DNA of 64,000 nt from Providencia huaxiensis (GCF_002843235.3 NZ_CP031123.2:992001-1056000), one strand, 5' to 3'; numbered from the stretch's first letter, positions 54,662-64,000 are shown. Numbers and translations are program-made. Notes: generated by a model from the letters alone, not told the origin.

Positions 54662-57600
54662 ATGACCATGATACGTTTTTGCCCACATTGCCAAACAGAG
54701 AGACCATTAACTGAAATTTTTTGTGCGGGGCAAATTAAAACACCACAAGGAGATAATCAGTTTTGTGGTTGGGATTTAACCCTTGAAGCCATTCATGAAT
54801 CTGGCTGGCGTCCTATTGATGAGCCCAATACATCGATTGAGCGTCCACAACTCAATATTGCTGAAAATAATCAAATTATTGAACAAAGAGTTTGTGTGAA
54901 TGGGCATACCATGGATGAGGGGGATTTTATTTGCCTCGAATGTGGGGAAGATGCTGCGGTTGAGCCAAGCAATGCTGAGGAACAATCTCAACAACTGATA
55001 GGCAATTGGCGGCTTGAGCGACGTATAAATCAAAATGATAGTCTACGGGAGCGTTACTTAGTCACACATATTGAAAGTGAAAAAAGTGGCGTACTTACCT
55101 TATATCAAAAAGGTGAAGAACCTGATCCAACTATTTACCAAGTACTTCAATTGCTCCCAACAGACCACGTACCTGAATTTTATGAAACAGGCCGCTGGGA
55201 AAACCGTGCTTGGCATGTGACTGAATTACTGGAAGGTGGCTCACTCAGCCAATTTATTCAGCAAGGGGATTTTTGGCAACTTCATGAAATTCCGAAATTA
55301 GTTGAGGAAATGGGGAAAGCGATAGCGGCATTTACCGAACATGGTTTGCGCCATCGCAACCTATGTCCCGCTAATTTATTGATCCGCAGCCGTGAGCCTT
55401 TAGATATCGTTGTTATTGAATATGGCTCTGCGAGTTTGTCTGAGTTTGACCTTGATATCGTGACCCCTTTGGATATTTCCCGTTATAGCGCACCAGAAAC
55501 TTTAGCAGGCGGTGTAAGCGCTGCATCAGACTGGTGGAGTCTCGGGGTTATTCTATTAGAACAGCTAACCCGAGGACAGTGTTTCGCTCAAGTTCATGAT
55601 AATGCGTTCTTAATTCAAGTCATGACCAATGGCATTGATTTACCTGATGATTTAGACCCTAACTTACAATTATTATTACGTGGATTACTGTGTCGGGATC
55701 GTTTTTTACGTTGGCAATGGCCACAGGTGTCAGCATGGCTAGAAGGGAAAGCCGTCCAAGCCCCACAAACCGCGATAGCAGGCTCGCCAGCTCAATACCA
55801 TCAAGTCCAGTTTACAGGTCAGCAATTTTCTCAGCCAGATACTTTTGCCATGGCTGCTGGTGAACAAGCTCATTGGGATGATGCTGTGCAATTTTTGTTA
55901 CGCGGGGAGTTAACATCATGGCTCGCAAAATTTGATAATAGCCAGGAGCAGTTAAAGCAACTTCAGGGCTTTTTAGATAGTGAAAAATCGCTAGATGGAT
56001 CCGTGCAAAGTGAAATTAATCAAGATATTAAGCTAACTTTAGCCTTAAAAATCCTCAACCCGAATATGCCATTTATTTATCGTGGCGAAATCATCACACC
56101 AGCGTGGTTATTAGAACAACCTATTCTTGCTTATACCCTCATTAGTGAACCATTAACTCAACATATTCAGAATATTGACCCACAACATTGGTTAGTGCAG
56201 CTCTACCACCGCCAGTGTTTAGTACGCCAACGCGCTGAACAATTGAATATATTACTCAATGAAGAAAGCTTGAAACTGTATTTGTTGATCACGTCAATAA
56301 GCCAGCTCGCTGCGCGTTGGGAATTGCTGCATAGCCAGTTTCCTGACTCTCATAACGAAAGCCTACAAGCCTTATTAGATAGACAAAATCGACAAGAAAT
56401 TGATTATATTTTATTGCTAAGTGCCGATATTGGGCAATTTGTTTCACTGACCGCATTAGTCGAGCAATCTTTTGAATTAGCAAAACAAAATGATATCCAC
56501 AGTTTTGATAGCGAAATAGCCAAAAACCAGCTTTTGTTACCAAGAGGGGAGCTATACCAGCTCATTAACCTCCGAGTCAGTGATTTTAAACGAATTGGGC
56601 TTCCTGAACTCGATAGTTGGGTGGATAACTTTTTATTAACGCGTCGCTTGCCATTAGAAAAAATACTCGTTTTGCTCGCTATTCCATTCGAACATTGGCA
56701 AGTCCCCGAGTCACAAAAATATGTTCTTGAAGTTCTAAGGTTTTTTACACAAAAGCTCACGTCAGTGACACAACGTGGAAACCTAGTGCGCATGCGTTTA
56801 ACGCAAAATACTGGGCGAGTCGATTTAATGGAATGTGATAGCCCGGTTCGCCGTGCGAATATGCTACTCGAACACTTATTGAACCGTAAAAAAAGTGCGG
56901 TTAGCATTGATAGTGATTTATTATTGCAGCATCGGGGCGTCAATAGCCGATTACGGATCCTACAATCAGATACGCAGTTATATCAACGGGATACGGGTAT
57001 TGATGGCATGTATCTTGGTTTCCCATTCTTATTATTGCACACACAGCCGAACCAAATTAAACCGCGAATAGCGCCTTTATTTTTATGGCCGGTTTCGTTG
57101 CGTACTTCTTTAGCTCAAAATAGCCCCATTCAGCTTAGTTTTGATCAGGAGCGGGGGGCAATACGCTTAAATCCAGCACTCGCAAGCTTTGCGGGTATAC
57201 CTTCAGTGACTGAATGGCAAACAGTATTAGATAATTTATTATCTAAAGCGGGTTTAACCATTGAAGATATGATGGAAACACTTGCGCCTTTATTACCGAT
57301 ACAAGGTACGGAACTGACGCCACTTCCGTCGATCACGACCTCAATTGCAGAGAACAGTGCACAAATCTGTTGTTCAGCGGTACTCTTCCATACCTCGTTT
57401 ATTGGCCAGGCGATGAGTAGCGATCTACAGCAAATTGCTGGGCTACCTATTTCCCAAACAGCCTTAGCGACAATGCTAAAAGTCTCACCGCTCAATAGCA
57501 CGAGCGAAACGCAGCCAGATAATTTACTTAACCAGTATGCGTTGTCATTGGCCGATCCATCACAAGAACAAGTTGTTCAAGCTGCACAAGCGAACACGGG

Positions 57601-60600
57601 GCTGCTGATTGAAGGGCCGCCAGGGACAGGGAAAAGTCAAACCATCGTGAGTTTGATTGCGGATGCAATAGGATGTCAGCAAACCGTTTTAGTGGTATGT
57701 CAAAAACCTGCGGCATTAGAGGTGGTCTATAAGCGTTTGATTGCTAATGGATTAGGAGATAGAGCGCTATATATCAGCCAAGGCCAAAGAGGCCGTGACA
57801 CTATTTTGGCAGTGAGGGAGCAAATTGAGCAACTTTGGGAACAAGAAAAAAGCCAGCTCAGTGAGCGTGATTGGTCAGGAGAAAGAATTCATCTTGTTAA
57901 TCGCGTTCAGCTATTTGAACGAAAATTAGACAACTACTTTCACTCGATGAATAATATCGACGAAAAGTTTCAAGTTTCTTATAAACAAGTATTAACCCAG
58001 TTGATTGAACTTGAAAAGCTTCCTCATTTTGATATTGATGAACAGGAAATTAAGCCATTATTAGCGCAACTTGATAGCCATACGATTGAGCAACTAACGG
58101 ATGACTTGAAGTTACATGCATATACTTGGTGGCAATTGGATTATGAAAATAATGCACTAAACGCCTTAGCACAGTTTACGGTAGAAGAGCCTCAATATTT
58201 ATTGTTTAATCAATCTATTACAAGGTTGATTGATACTGAAAAACAGCGTGATGAAGCTTACCAAACACAATATCAGCAAATCACGTTGACTCAATTATCG
58301 ACTCATGAGCAATGGCTAATACAGCATGAAGTACAATTTAACCAATTAACGGCTGAACAATGGCAGGAATTCTCCCGTTGGTTACCACTATTTCGCGGTG
58401 AAACGGGAAATTCCATTATTCAGCAACTTGAGCTGTTGTATCAGCGATTATTATCGATTAATGCAGAAAATATCGACCCGTTATTATTCCCTGTGTTTAG
58501 GGGGCTTGATAATCAGCATCTTGCCCAATTATCGCGAGCATTGATGGAAACAATGCAAGGGTCATGGTTACGTTTCTTGAACCCGTATTACTACCGTCGG
58601 CAAAACCAATTGCAGTCATTTATGGCAACGAGTGGCTTAGCGTCGACGACTGAAAAACAGACGTTAGTGCTTGACACCATTGGTGTTGAGCAACAATGGC
58701 GCTTACTTGAAAAAGAATTACAACCATTATATCAACAGCTTGGTCTTGAACTTCAGCCAAACCACCAGTGGCGTAGCACATTGCAACCGCTGGTCATGCA
58801 ATTAAAACGAGTGGCAGATATGGCTGAGCTTCTCGCTCAGTATCCTGAACCTGTGCATTTTATAGACGCGATTATTCAGCAACAAAGAACGGGGTTTACT
58901 CATCAATGCTGTGAAATCAGGGCGGCAATAGCCAAATTACGCGCAAGAACGGAAAGCTTGAACCAACTGAGTGAGCTAGACAGTGTATTTTCACCAGAAA
59001 CAGTTGAACGGTTTAAAGTGGCCGTGGCAAACGGCGAGTCATATACGGCTGAACTGGTGAAAATAGAGCAACAAAAAGAAAATTTATTGCGTTACCAATC
59101 ATTTAGGTCGGATACGCAACACTTTTCACAACAGCATTGGGGGCTCCTTGTGCTATTAAAACCGGCAATCAAGCAGCTTATTGCCACTGACGGTTTCACA
59201 ACGCAATGGCGAGAACAATTAGTCCAAACTGTTAACTATTACTTCTGTCTGTTCACTAAAGCGCAGTTAGTGGCAACATTGCCTGCATTAAGTACCAACC
59301 ACGACCAGCTGATGTCGGATCTAGCCGAACTAGAGAATGCCCAAAGACAATTACAACAATTCAATAAATTGGCATTGACGGCGAATATAGATATCAAAAT
59401 GTTAGGAAACCGCCGTGAATGGGAAGAAATTACTCGTTTAGCAGGGCCAAGAGCTCGACGTTTGAGGGAGTTTATACAAGAAGGTAGAGATATTGGGTTA
59501 ATGCAACTACGGCCGGTTTGGTTAATGACACCCGATGTTGCGAGCCAAGTACTTCCACTTGAAAGCGCTATGTTTGACAGCGTAATCTACGACGAAGCCT
59601 CACAGATGCCAATTGAATTTGCATTATCGACCTTATTTAGAGCCAAGCAGGCTATTGTGAGTGGCGATGAAAAGCAAATGCCGCCATCAAAATTTTTCAC
59701 AGGTAAGCTAATTGAAGACGACATTGATGACGAAGACGATGACCAACAAGAATTGGCGGGAGAGCAATGGGATTATCGGCAAATCAGTGATTGTCCTGAT
59801 TTATTGCATTTAGCGCGAACTGTATTACCTATTCATACATTGGATATTCATTACCGTTCTGCCTATCGAGAACTAATCAATTTCTCCAATTTTGCTTTTT
59901 ATGAAAATAGGCTCAACATCCCAGCACAATTTTCTGCCAAAATGGTCAGTGAAATTAAGCCATTACAGCTTATTCCAGTTAATGGTACCTATGTTAACCA
60001 AAGCAATGAAGCTGAAGCTAACGCCATCGTGGAACATTTGGCTTCAATGTGGCAACGGCCTTTCGAGCAGCGGCCTTCTGTGGGGGTCGTCACGTTTAAC
60101 CAAAAACAAGCAACATTAATTAACCAAATAATTCAATTACGTGCAGCACAGGATGAAGGCTTTCTTCAGGCGTATACGCAGGAAAACCAACGCACTCATG
60201 ATGACGAAGATATGTCATTTTTTGTGAAAAATGTGGAAAATGTACAAGGTGATGAAAGGGATGTGATTTTATTTTCTACCACATTTGGTCGTAATGCGCA
60301 GGGGACATTCAGGCGTAACTTCGGGGTACTAGGGCAAACTGGTGGAGAACGGCGTTTAAATGTCGCGATCACTCGTGCTCGCCAGCAAGTTGTGATTATG
60401 ACATCGATGCCAATAGATGAAATTTCTGATTTATTAGCCACTTACCGCAAACCGGAAATCCCACGAGATTATTTACAAGGCTATCTGGCTTATGCATTAA
60501 ATGCATGCAACCCATTGATGAAAAAAGAAAATGAAAAACTACTCCACCGCATGTGCCATACACAGTCTGCGGTTGGTAGCGAAGCACTCCCACAAAATGC

Positions 60601-60961
60601 GTTTGTCGATTCGGTCATGGGCTTTATTCGGCAAAGTGGCTGGCAGGTGACCACCTCAAGCCAAAATGGGGTATTCCATTTTGATGGTATTGTTGAGGAG
60701 CAAACCAGCGGCCGTTTGCTCATCGGCATTGAATGCGACATGCCATCACACCCACTATTGAAAACAGCCCGTTCTAGGGAACTGTGGCGTAGCACTGTTC
60801 TGACGCGTGTGGTACCCGCACGCTATCGAGTGTCTATTATCGAATGGTATCAAAATCGCGATTTGGCACAGCAACAACTGCATGATGCCATTTCACAGGC
60901 TTTATTAACTTCATCACTCTCTCAAATAGAGAGCCAAAATCCGCAAGAAGGTGCGTTATGA
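54662..60961 (+). CDS. Giant zinc-ribbon/pseudokinase/SF1 helicase/nuclease protein
   Basis: About 2,099 residues. Start ATG 54662 (TTG at 54650 and ATG at 54668 possible). Order: Cys zinc ribbons (CPHC, FCAG, FCGW; later C-x-x-GH and CLEC, residues about 5-100); a protein-kinase-like domain (about 115-370) with APE (277) and SDWWSLG (289) but HRN (231) for HRD and EYG (253) for DFG, so probably inactive; a long helical region; an SF1 DNA2/UPF1-type helicase with Walker A GPPGTGKS (985), Walker B DEAS (1644), GDEKQMPP (1668), VQGDE (about 1861) and RRLNVAITRAR (1897); long helical insert between Walker A and B; and a C-terminal domain with Asp2008, then IGIECD (Glu2024, Asp2026) and RELWRSTVL, as in Vsr-fold REase_MTES_1575 nucleases. 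Its stop overlaps the next gene by four bases. Function unknown; nucleic-acid attack is inferred. Confidence 0.88.
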   Translation: MTMIRFCPHCQTERPLTEIFCAGQIKTPQGDNQFCGWDLTLEAIHESGWRPIDEPNTSIERPQLNIAENNQIIEQRVCVNGHTMDEGDFICLECGEDAAVEPSNAEEQSQQLIGNWRLERRINQNDSLRERYLVTHIESEKSGVLTLYQKGEEPDPTIYQVLQLLPTDHVPEFYETGRWENRAWHVTELLEGGSLSQFIQQGDFWQLHEIPKLVEEMGKAIAAFTEHGLRHRNLCPANLLIRSREPLDIVVIEYGSASLSEFDLDIVTPLDISRYSAPETLAGGVSAASDWWSLGVILLEQLTRGQCFAQVHDNAFLIQVMTNGIDLPDDLDPNLQLLLRGLLCRDRFLRWQWPQVSAWLEGKAVQAPQTAIAGSPAQYHQVQFTGQQFSQPDTFAMAAGEQAHWDDAVQFLLRGELTSWLAKFDNSQEQLKQLQGFLDSEKSLDGSVQSEINQDIKLTLALKILNPNMPFIYRGEIITPAWLLEQPILAYTLISEPLTQHIQNIDPQHWLVQLYHRQCLVRQRAEQLNILLNEESLKLYLLITSISQLAARWELLHSQFPDSHNESLQALLDRQNRQEIDYILLLSADIGQFVSLTALVEQSFELAKQNDIHSFDSEIAKNQLLLPRGELYQLINLRVSDFKRIGLPELDSWVDNFLLTRRLPLEKILVLLAIPFEHWQVPESQKYVLEVLRFFTQKLTSVTQRGNLVRMRLTQNTGRVDLMECDSPVRRANMLLEHLLNRKKSAVSIDSDLLLQHRGVNSRLRILQSDTQLYQRDTGIDGMYLGFPFLLLHTQPNQIKPRIAPLFLWPVSLRTSLAQNSPIQLSFDQERGAIRLNPALASFAGIPSVTEWQTVLDNLLSKAGLTIEDMMETLAPLLPIQGTELTPLPSITTSIAENSAQICCSAVLFHTSFIGQAMSSDLQQIAGLPISQTALATMLKVSPLNSTSETQPDNLLNQYALSLADPSQEQVVQAAQANTGLLIEGPPGTGKSQTIVSLIADAIGCQQTVLVVCQKPAALEVVYKRLIANGLGDRALYISQGQRGRDTILAVREQIEQLWEQEKSQLSERDWSGERIHLVNRVQLFERKLDNYFHSMNNIDEKFQVSYKQVLTQLIELEKLPHFDIDEQEIKPLLAQLDSHTIEQLTDDLKLHAYTWWQLDYENNALNALAQFTVEEPQYLLFNQSITRLIDTEKQRDEAYQTQYQQITLTQLSTHEQWLIQHEVQFNQLTAEQWQEFSRWLPLFRGETGNSIIQQLELLYQRLLSINAENIDPLLFPVFRGLDNQHLAQLSRALMETMQGSWLRFLNPYYYRRQNQLQSFMATSGLASTTEKQTLVLDTIGVEQQWRLLEKELQPLYQQLGLELQPNHQWRSTLQPLVMQLKRVADMAELLAQYPEPVHFIDAIIQQQRTGFTHQCCEIRAAIAKLRARTESLNQLSELDSVFSPETVERFKVAVANGESYTAELVKIEQQKENLLRYQSFRSDTQHFSQQHWGLLVLLKPAIKQLIATDGFTTQWREQLVQTVNYYFCLFTKAQLVATLPALSTNHDQLMSDLAELENAQRQLQQFNKLALTANIDIKMLGNRREWEEITRLAGPRARRLREFIQEGRDIGLMQLRPVWLMTPDVASQVLPLESAMFDSVIYDEASQMPIEFALSTLFRAKQAIVSGDEKQMPPSKFFTGKLIEDDIDDEDDDQQELAGEQWDYRQISDCPDLLHLARTVLPIHTLDIHYRSAYRELINFSNFAFYENRLNIPAQFSAKMVSEIKPLQLIPVNGTYVNQSNEAEANAIVEHLASMWQRPFEQRPSVGVVTFNQKQATLINQIIQLRAAQDEGFLQAYTQENQRTHDDEDMSFFVKNVENVQGDERDVILFSTTFGRNAQGTFRRNFGVLGQTGGERRLNVAITRARQQVVIMTSMPIDEISDLLATYRKPEIPRDYLQGYLAYALNACNPLMKKENEKLLHRMCHTQSAVGSEALPQNAFVDSVMGFIRQSGWQVTTSSQNGVFHFDGIVEEQTSGRLLIGIECDMPSHPLLKTARSRELWRSTVLTRVVPARYRVSIIEWYQNRDLAQQQLHDAISQALLTSSLSQIESQNPQEGAL

Positions 60962-62310
60962 GTTCATCGGTTCATCGTATAACTGTTAGAGAAATGAATG
61001 AAATTCAGTGCCGGCGTCAGCTTGCGGTAGCTAAACGTCGATTTAAACAGTGGCAAGTATTGGCAAATAGTAGCCAATATCATCCGCCGCGTATTGCACA
61101 AATCACGCAAGCTTATCAGCAGCTAATGGAAAATTCTGCTCAGCTTGCCACATTGTCATCACGCAATTTAAGCTTGTTGAATAACCAATTAGTTGAGTTT
61201 ACAGGGACACTGAATAACGAAGTACAGGAAGTTCGTGAGCAACAACTTGAAAAACAAGCGCTATTAGCCCGGACAAAAAAACACAGAGAACATAATTTGG
61301 CTGAGTTAATCACATTGGTTCGTGAAAAACTGCCAAATGAAGCCGAACTACTTGCACAATTAGTTTCGGCAAGTGAACAGGATGAAAGCCAATCTAATAA
61401 ACTGATTTTTAAAGCATTAGCTACATTGAGCCAGCAATCAATGGTGCTAGCGCCAACAGCAGCTGCATTATTGGAACAGCTAAAAGCACAATCTGAAGGT
61501 GTAAAACAATTTTGGCAATCAGGCTTACCTCAAACACCGTTTGCCAAACAATGTGAACAGATCCTATTGATGATTGAAAAGCTGAAATTGATGACCTCAA
61601 TTGATGATGCTCAACGTGCTGAGCAACAACTGGTTGAGCTTCGGGAGCTTAAAGAAGGCACACAGCGCCATTTACGTGCCGACTCATTGATCATGACATT
61701 GGCGGAGCAATTAAAGTTAAGCCAGCAACGCGTCGAGCTTATCGATAAAATTGAACAGCTTTGTGATGAATTGGCTATTTTTGCGAGTGACGAAAATGAA
61801 GCCATGATTTCGAGTGCGTTAGCGAGTATACCATCAAGCTCGATAGAAGCGTTAACCACATGGGTCGATAAGCTAGGCAGCGCAGTGAGTGTAGCCGAGC
61901 AACAAGTTGTTGCTGCTGCACAAAGGAAAACGGTCTTAGATGGGTTAGGGAAACTCGGTTATCAAGTTCAAGATACGGATGTTAAAGCATGGCTGGATGA
62001 TGGCAAAGTGGTTGTCACACATTCTGCCACGCCGGGATATGGGCTTGAATTAGGCGGGAAACAAGCGCGTTTTCAAGCGCGTACAGTGGCTTTTTCTACA
62101 GGGCGAGATAATTCACGAGACCAGGATGTTGATGCAATTTGGTGCAATCAGCACCAACAATTACAAGATATTATTGCCCAAACAGATGCGGAACTTGTTG
62201 TTGAGCAGGCACTACCAGCAGGAAGTGGCGAAATGAAAGTGTATGAAACTCAATCTGAAGAGCAACGTCGCAATATAGCTGTAAACCACCCCAAAACACG
62301 CAGTAAGTAA
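60958..62310 (+). CDS. Coiled-coil partner protein of the helicase operon
   Basis: A 450-residue soluble protein, not recognised. Residues about 1-320 are almost all helical, rich in Gln, Leu, Glu and Ala with heptad-like runs (for example LNNEVQEVREQQLEKQALLA and AEQQLVELRELKEG). A compact C-terminal region (about 330-435) has strand-like patterns, KLGYQVQDTDVKAW, GYGLELGGKQARFQARTVAF and DVDAIWCNQ. Its ATG lies inside the stop of the giant gene (ATGA), so the two are made together and probably bind. No enzyme motif is seen. It may be a scaffold or sensor. Confidence 0.8.
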   Translation: MSSSVHRITVREMNEIQCRRQLAVAKRRFKQWQVLANSSQYHPPRIAQITQAYQQLMENSAQLATLSSRNLSLLNNQLVEFTGTLNNEVQEVREQQLEKQALLARTKKHREHNLAELITLVREKLPNEAELLAQLVSASEQDESQSNKLIFKALATLSQQSMVLAPTAAALLEQLKAQSEGVKQFWQSGLPQTPFAKQCEQILLMIEKLKLMTSIDDAQRAEQQLVELRELKEGTQRHLRADSLIMTLAEQLKLSQQRVELIDKIEQLCDELAIFASDENEAMISSALASIPSSSIEALTTWVDKLGSAVSVAEQQVVAAAQRKTVLDGLGKLGYQVQDTDVKAWLDDGKVVVTHSATPGYGLELGGKQARFQARTVAFSTGRDNSRDQDVDAIWCNQHQQLQDIIAQTDAELVVEQALPAGSGEMKVYETQSEEQRRNIAVNHPKTRSK

Positions 62311-62357
62311 ATATGGCTAAAAAAGCTTTAGTCACATATTAGAAAATTATTTAAAAT

Positions 62358-62396
62358 AAAAAAGCTGAATTCGTTAGGCGCGAATTCAGCTTTTTT
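62358..62396. terminator. Strong bidirectional terminator
   Basis: AAAAAAGCTGAATTCG and CGAATTCAGCTTTTTT form a perfect 16-bp stem with a 7-base loop. It closes the four-gene operon and the convergent sit operon. Confidence 0.95.
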
Positions 62397-62413
62397 GTTA
62401 TGTCTGCCATTTA

Positions 62414-63280
62414 TTATGCGGTATGCATACTTTGTGGGTTTGTTTGACTTCTTTTACGTGCCAGTACTAGCTTGCTATAGAGCAGGGCTATTACGAAATA
62501 AACCGCTTGAGTAACGACTATGGTTGGCCCGGTTGTCGCATTGATGTGAAAACTCAGGATAGTCCCAATAACACTCGATGTTACCGAAGCGATGATGGCG
62601 ACGACGAGCATTTTTCCGAAGCTCCGACATAGAACAAATGCAATAATCCCCGGTGAGATCAGCATGGCAATAACTAAAATGATCCCAACCGCTTGCAGTG
62701 AAGCGACAATGGTTAATGCAAGTAAAGACAGTAAACCATAATGGATCAGCTTGACGGGTAGGCCAATCACACGGGCTTGGTTTGGGTCAAAACAATACAG
62801 CATAAAATCTTTACGTTTCAGTAAGATAATCGCAATGGTTACCCCTGCAAATAACAGGATTTGCTTAAACTCGCTATCCGTGATCCCTAAAATATCACCA
62901 AATAAAATATGCGTAAGGTGCTGTTCTGTATCTATTTTAGCAAACATCACCAAGCCAATAGCAAACATTCCTGAGAAGACGATACCCATTACGGTATCTT
63001 CTTTTATCCGACTATTTTCTTTTAAATACCCCGTTGCGACAGCGCAGAATAAGCCAGAGGCAAACGCACCAATAGCCAAGGGAATACCTAATAAAGAGGC
63101 AATGATAATCCCGGGTAACACTGCGTGGGAAATAGCATCCCCCATGAGTGACCACCCTTTTAATACTAAAAAGCACGATAAAATGGCACACACAGTCCCA
63201 CTCACAATTGCGGTGATCAATGCTTTTTGCATAAAAGGAAATGCAAACGGAGCCATCAATAAGTCAATGAAATCACTCAT
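62414..63280 (-). CDS. sitD: SitD iron/manganese ABC permease
   Basis: A 288-residue permease of the ABC-3 (metal) family with about eight to nine spans. GWSLMGDAISHAVLPGI and the later LQAVGIILVIAMLISPGIIAF are family motifs. It works with SitC, the SitB ATPase and the SitA binding protein to import Mn(II) and Fe(II). The start is the ATG at 63280 after GGAG; the frame runs further upstream only as overlap into sitC. It is the last gene of the operon. Confidence 0.94.
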   Translation of the reverse strand: MSDFIDLLMAPFAFPFMQKALITAIVSGTVCAILSCFLVLKGWSLMGDAISHAVLPGIIIASLLGIPLAIGAFASGLFCAVATGYLKENSRIKEDTVMGIVFSGMFAIGLVMFAKIDTEQHLTHILFGDILGITDSEFKQILLFAGVTIAIILLKRKDFMLYCFDPNQARVIGLPVKLIHYGLLSLLALTIVASLQAVGIILVIAMLISPGIIAFVLCRSFGKMLVVAIIASVTSSVIGTILSFHINATTGPTIVVTQAVYFVIALLYSKLVLARKRSQTNPQSMHTA

Positions 63281-64000
63281 GAGATGCTCCTTGTTGGTGT
63301 GATTGATGCAACCGAGCGACTTCCTTTTTTGCTTTACGCTTTGAGGCAAAAATACCGTGTTTAGGCGCAAAGAAAAATGCTAGCAGGAAAATAATGGTTT
63401 GTAGGGTGACAATTAACCCACCTGTAGCACCATTAAGGAAATAACTGATGTAAGCGCCAACAGCACTGGTTACGGTGCCAATCGTGACGGAGATAATAAG
63501 TAAGCGTTTAAATTGGTCAGTTAATAAATAGGCGGTTGCACCTGGCGTGACGACCATTGCGATAACAAGAATAGCGCCAACTGTTTGCAAGGCAGCAACG
63601 GTACAAGCACTTAATAATGTGAAGAAAATTATTTTTAGGCGTAATGGATTCAAGCCAATTGACCGTGCGTGACTTTCATCGAAAAAAACGGCTAATAAAT
63701 CTTTCCATAAACACAACAGAATAATAAATGAAACGCCGATAATAATTTCTACTTGTAATACGTCAGAATCCGCAATACCTAAAATATTACCAAAAATAAT
63801 ACTTTGTACATTCACAGATGTTGGGTTCAATGAAACGATCAACAAACCTGCCGCAAAAAAAGTAGAAAATATAAAGCCAATAACAGCATCTTCACGCAAA
63901 CGAGTTAGATGTTTTATTAATGTCATGGCAAGTGCTGCAAGGATCCCGGTAAAAAAGGCGCCTGCCGCATAGGGTAAACCTAAAGCATAAGCACCAGCCA
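63273..64000 (-). CDS. sitC: SitC iron/manganese ABC permease (partial, runs off the window)
   Basis: The C-terminal 242 residues or so of SitC; the reading frame is open to the last base of the window, so the N-terminus lies beyond. HLTRLREDAVIGFIFSTFFA and IIFGNILGIADSDVLQVEI are characteristic of SitC, as is LQTVGAILVIAMVVTPGATA. It overlaps sitD by eight bases. An internal ATG at 63926 is not the start, since conserved sequence (GLPYAAGAFFTGILAALA) continues upstream. Confidence 0.94.
   Translation of the reverse strand, partial: AGAYALGLPYAAGAFFTGILAALAMTLIKHLTRLREDAVIGFIFSTFFAAGLLIVSLNPTSVNVQSIIFGNILGIADSDVLQVEIIIGVSFIILLCLWKDLLAVFFDESHARSIGLNPLRLKIIFFTLLSACTVAALQTVGAILVIAMVVTPGATAYLLTDQFKRLLIISVTIGTVTSAVGAYISYFLNGATGGLIVTLQTIIFLLAFFFAPKHGIFASKRKAKKEVARLHQSHQQGASHE

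Overview
The window looks like a chromosomal segment of an AT-rich enterobacterium of the Morganellaceae, most likely Providencia. The backbone order tcyP-ydjM-yniC-yniB-yniA, with the relative orientations known from Escherichia coli, ydjM under a LexA box, sitCD, fetAB, azlCD and 127-bp ERIC repeats all point to Enterobacterales. Very A+T-rich intergenic DNA and the accessory content favour Providencia over E. coli or Klebsiella. The genus is an inference from reading, not from a search.

Region 1 (1-16.3 kb): a ParD-like/methionine aminopeptidase pair, an AhpD-like gene broken by one in-frame stop, a four-gene operon for a four-carbon acid sugar (KdgT-type permease, DUF1537 kinase, PdxA2, DeoR regulator) with a CRP-like site, an SPFH protein, an exported ankyrin protein, DUF523 and DUF4239 proteins, an orphan ascorbate-class PTS (EIIA, EIIB, EIIC) facing a LacI-type repressor with two near-identical operators, an exported EEP-fold phosphodiesterase and about 1 kb of noncoding AT-rich DNA.

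Region 2 (16.3-37.5 kb): a sugar-alcohol island. rbtDK with a LacI repressor (ribitol), a transketolase-RpiB pair divergent from an erythritol/L-threitol dehydrogenase-MFS-DhaK-DhaL-SorC operon (tetritol to erythrose 4-phosphate), and dalR-dalD-dalK-dalT (D-arabinitol). All routes end in pentose phosphate intermediates. fetAB, an extra sugar-type SDR, a fluoride riboswitch with crcB, and tandem ERIC repeats are interspersed.

Region 3 (37.5-51.9 kb): a multispan transporter with two M20 amidohydrolases, a YdcY-type small protein missed by length cut-offs, an XRE-cupin regulator divergent from azlCD, small proteins, a YhbW-type flavin monooxygenase, and the conserved ykgJ-like/tcyP/ydjM/yniC/yniB/yniA block with a tandem ERIC triplet.

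Region 4 (52.2-62.4 kb): the most unusual part, a tight four-gene operon between yniA and sitD: (i) a ClpB-D2-like AAA+ ATPase with a degenerate N-terminal AAA-like domain, (ii) a small radical SAM activase-like protein, (iii) a protein of about 2,100 residues joining zinc ribbons, a pseudokinase, an SF1 (DNA2/UPF1-like) helicase and a Vsr-fold C-terminal nuclease domain, and (iv) a coiled-coil protein. I know no named system with exactly this composition; a nucleic-acid-directed defence role is an inference. The window ends inside sitC.
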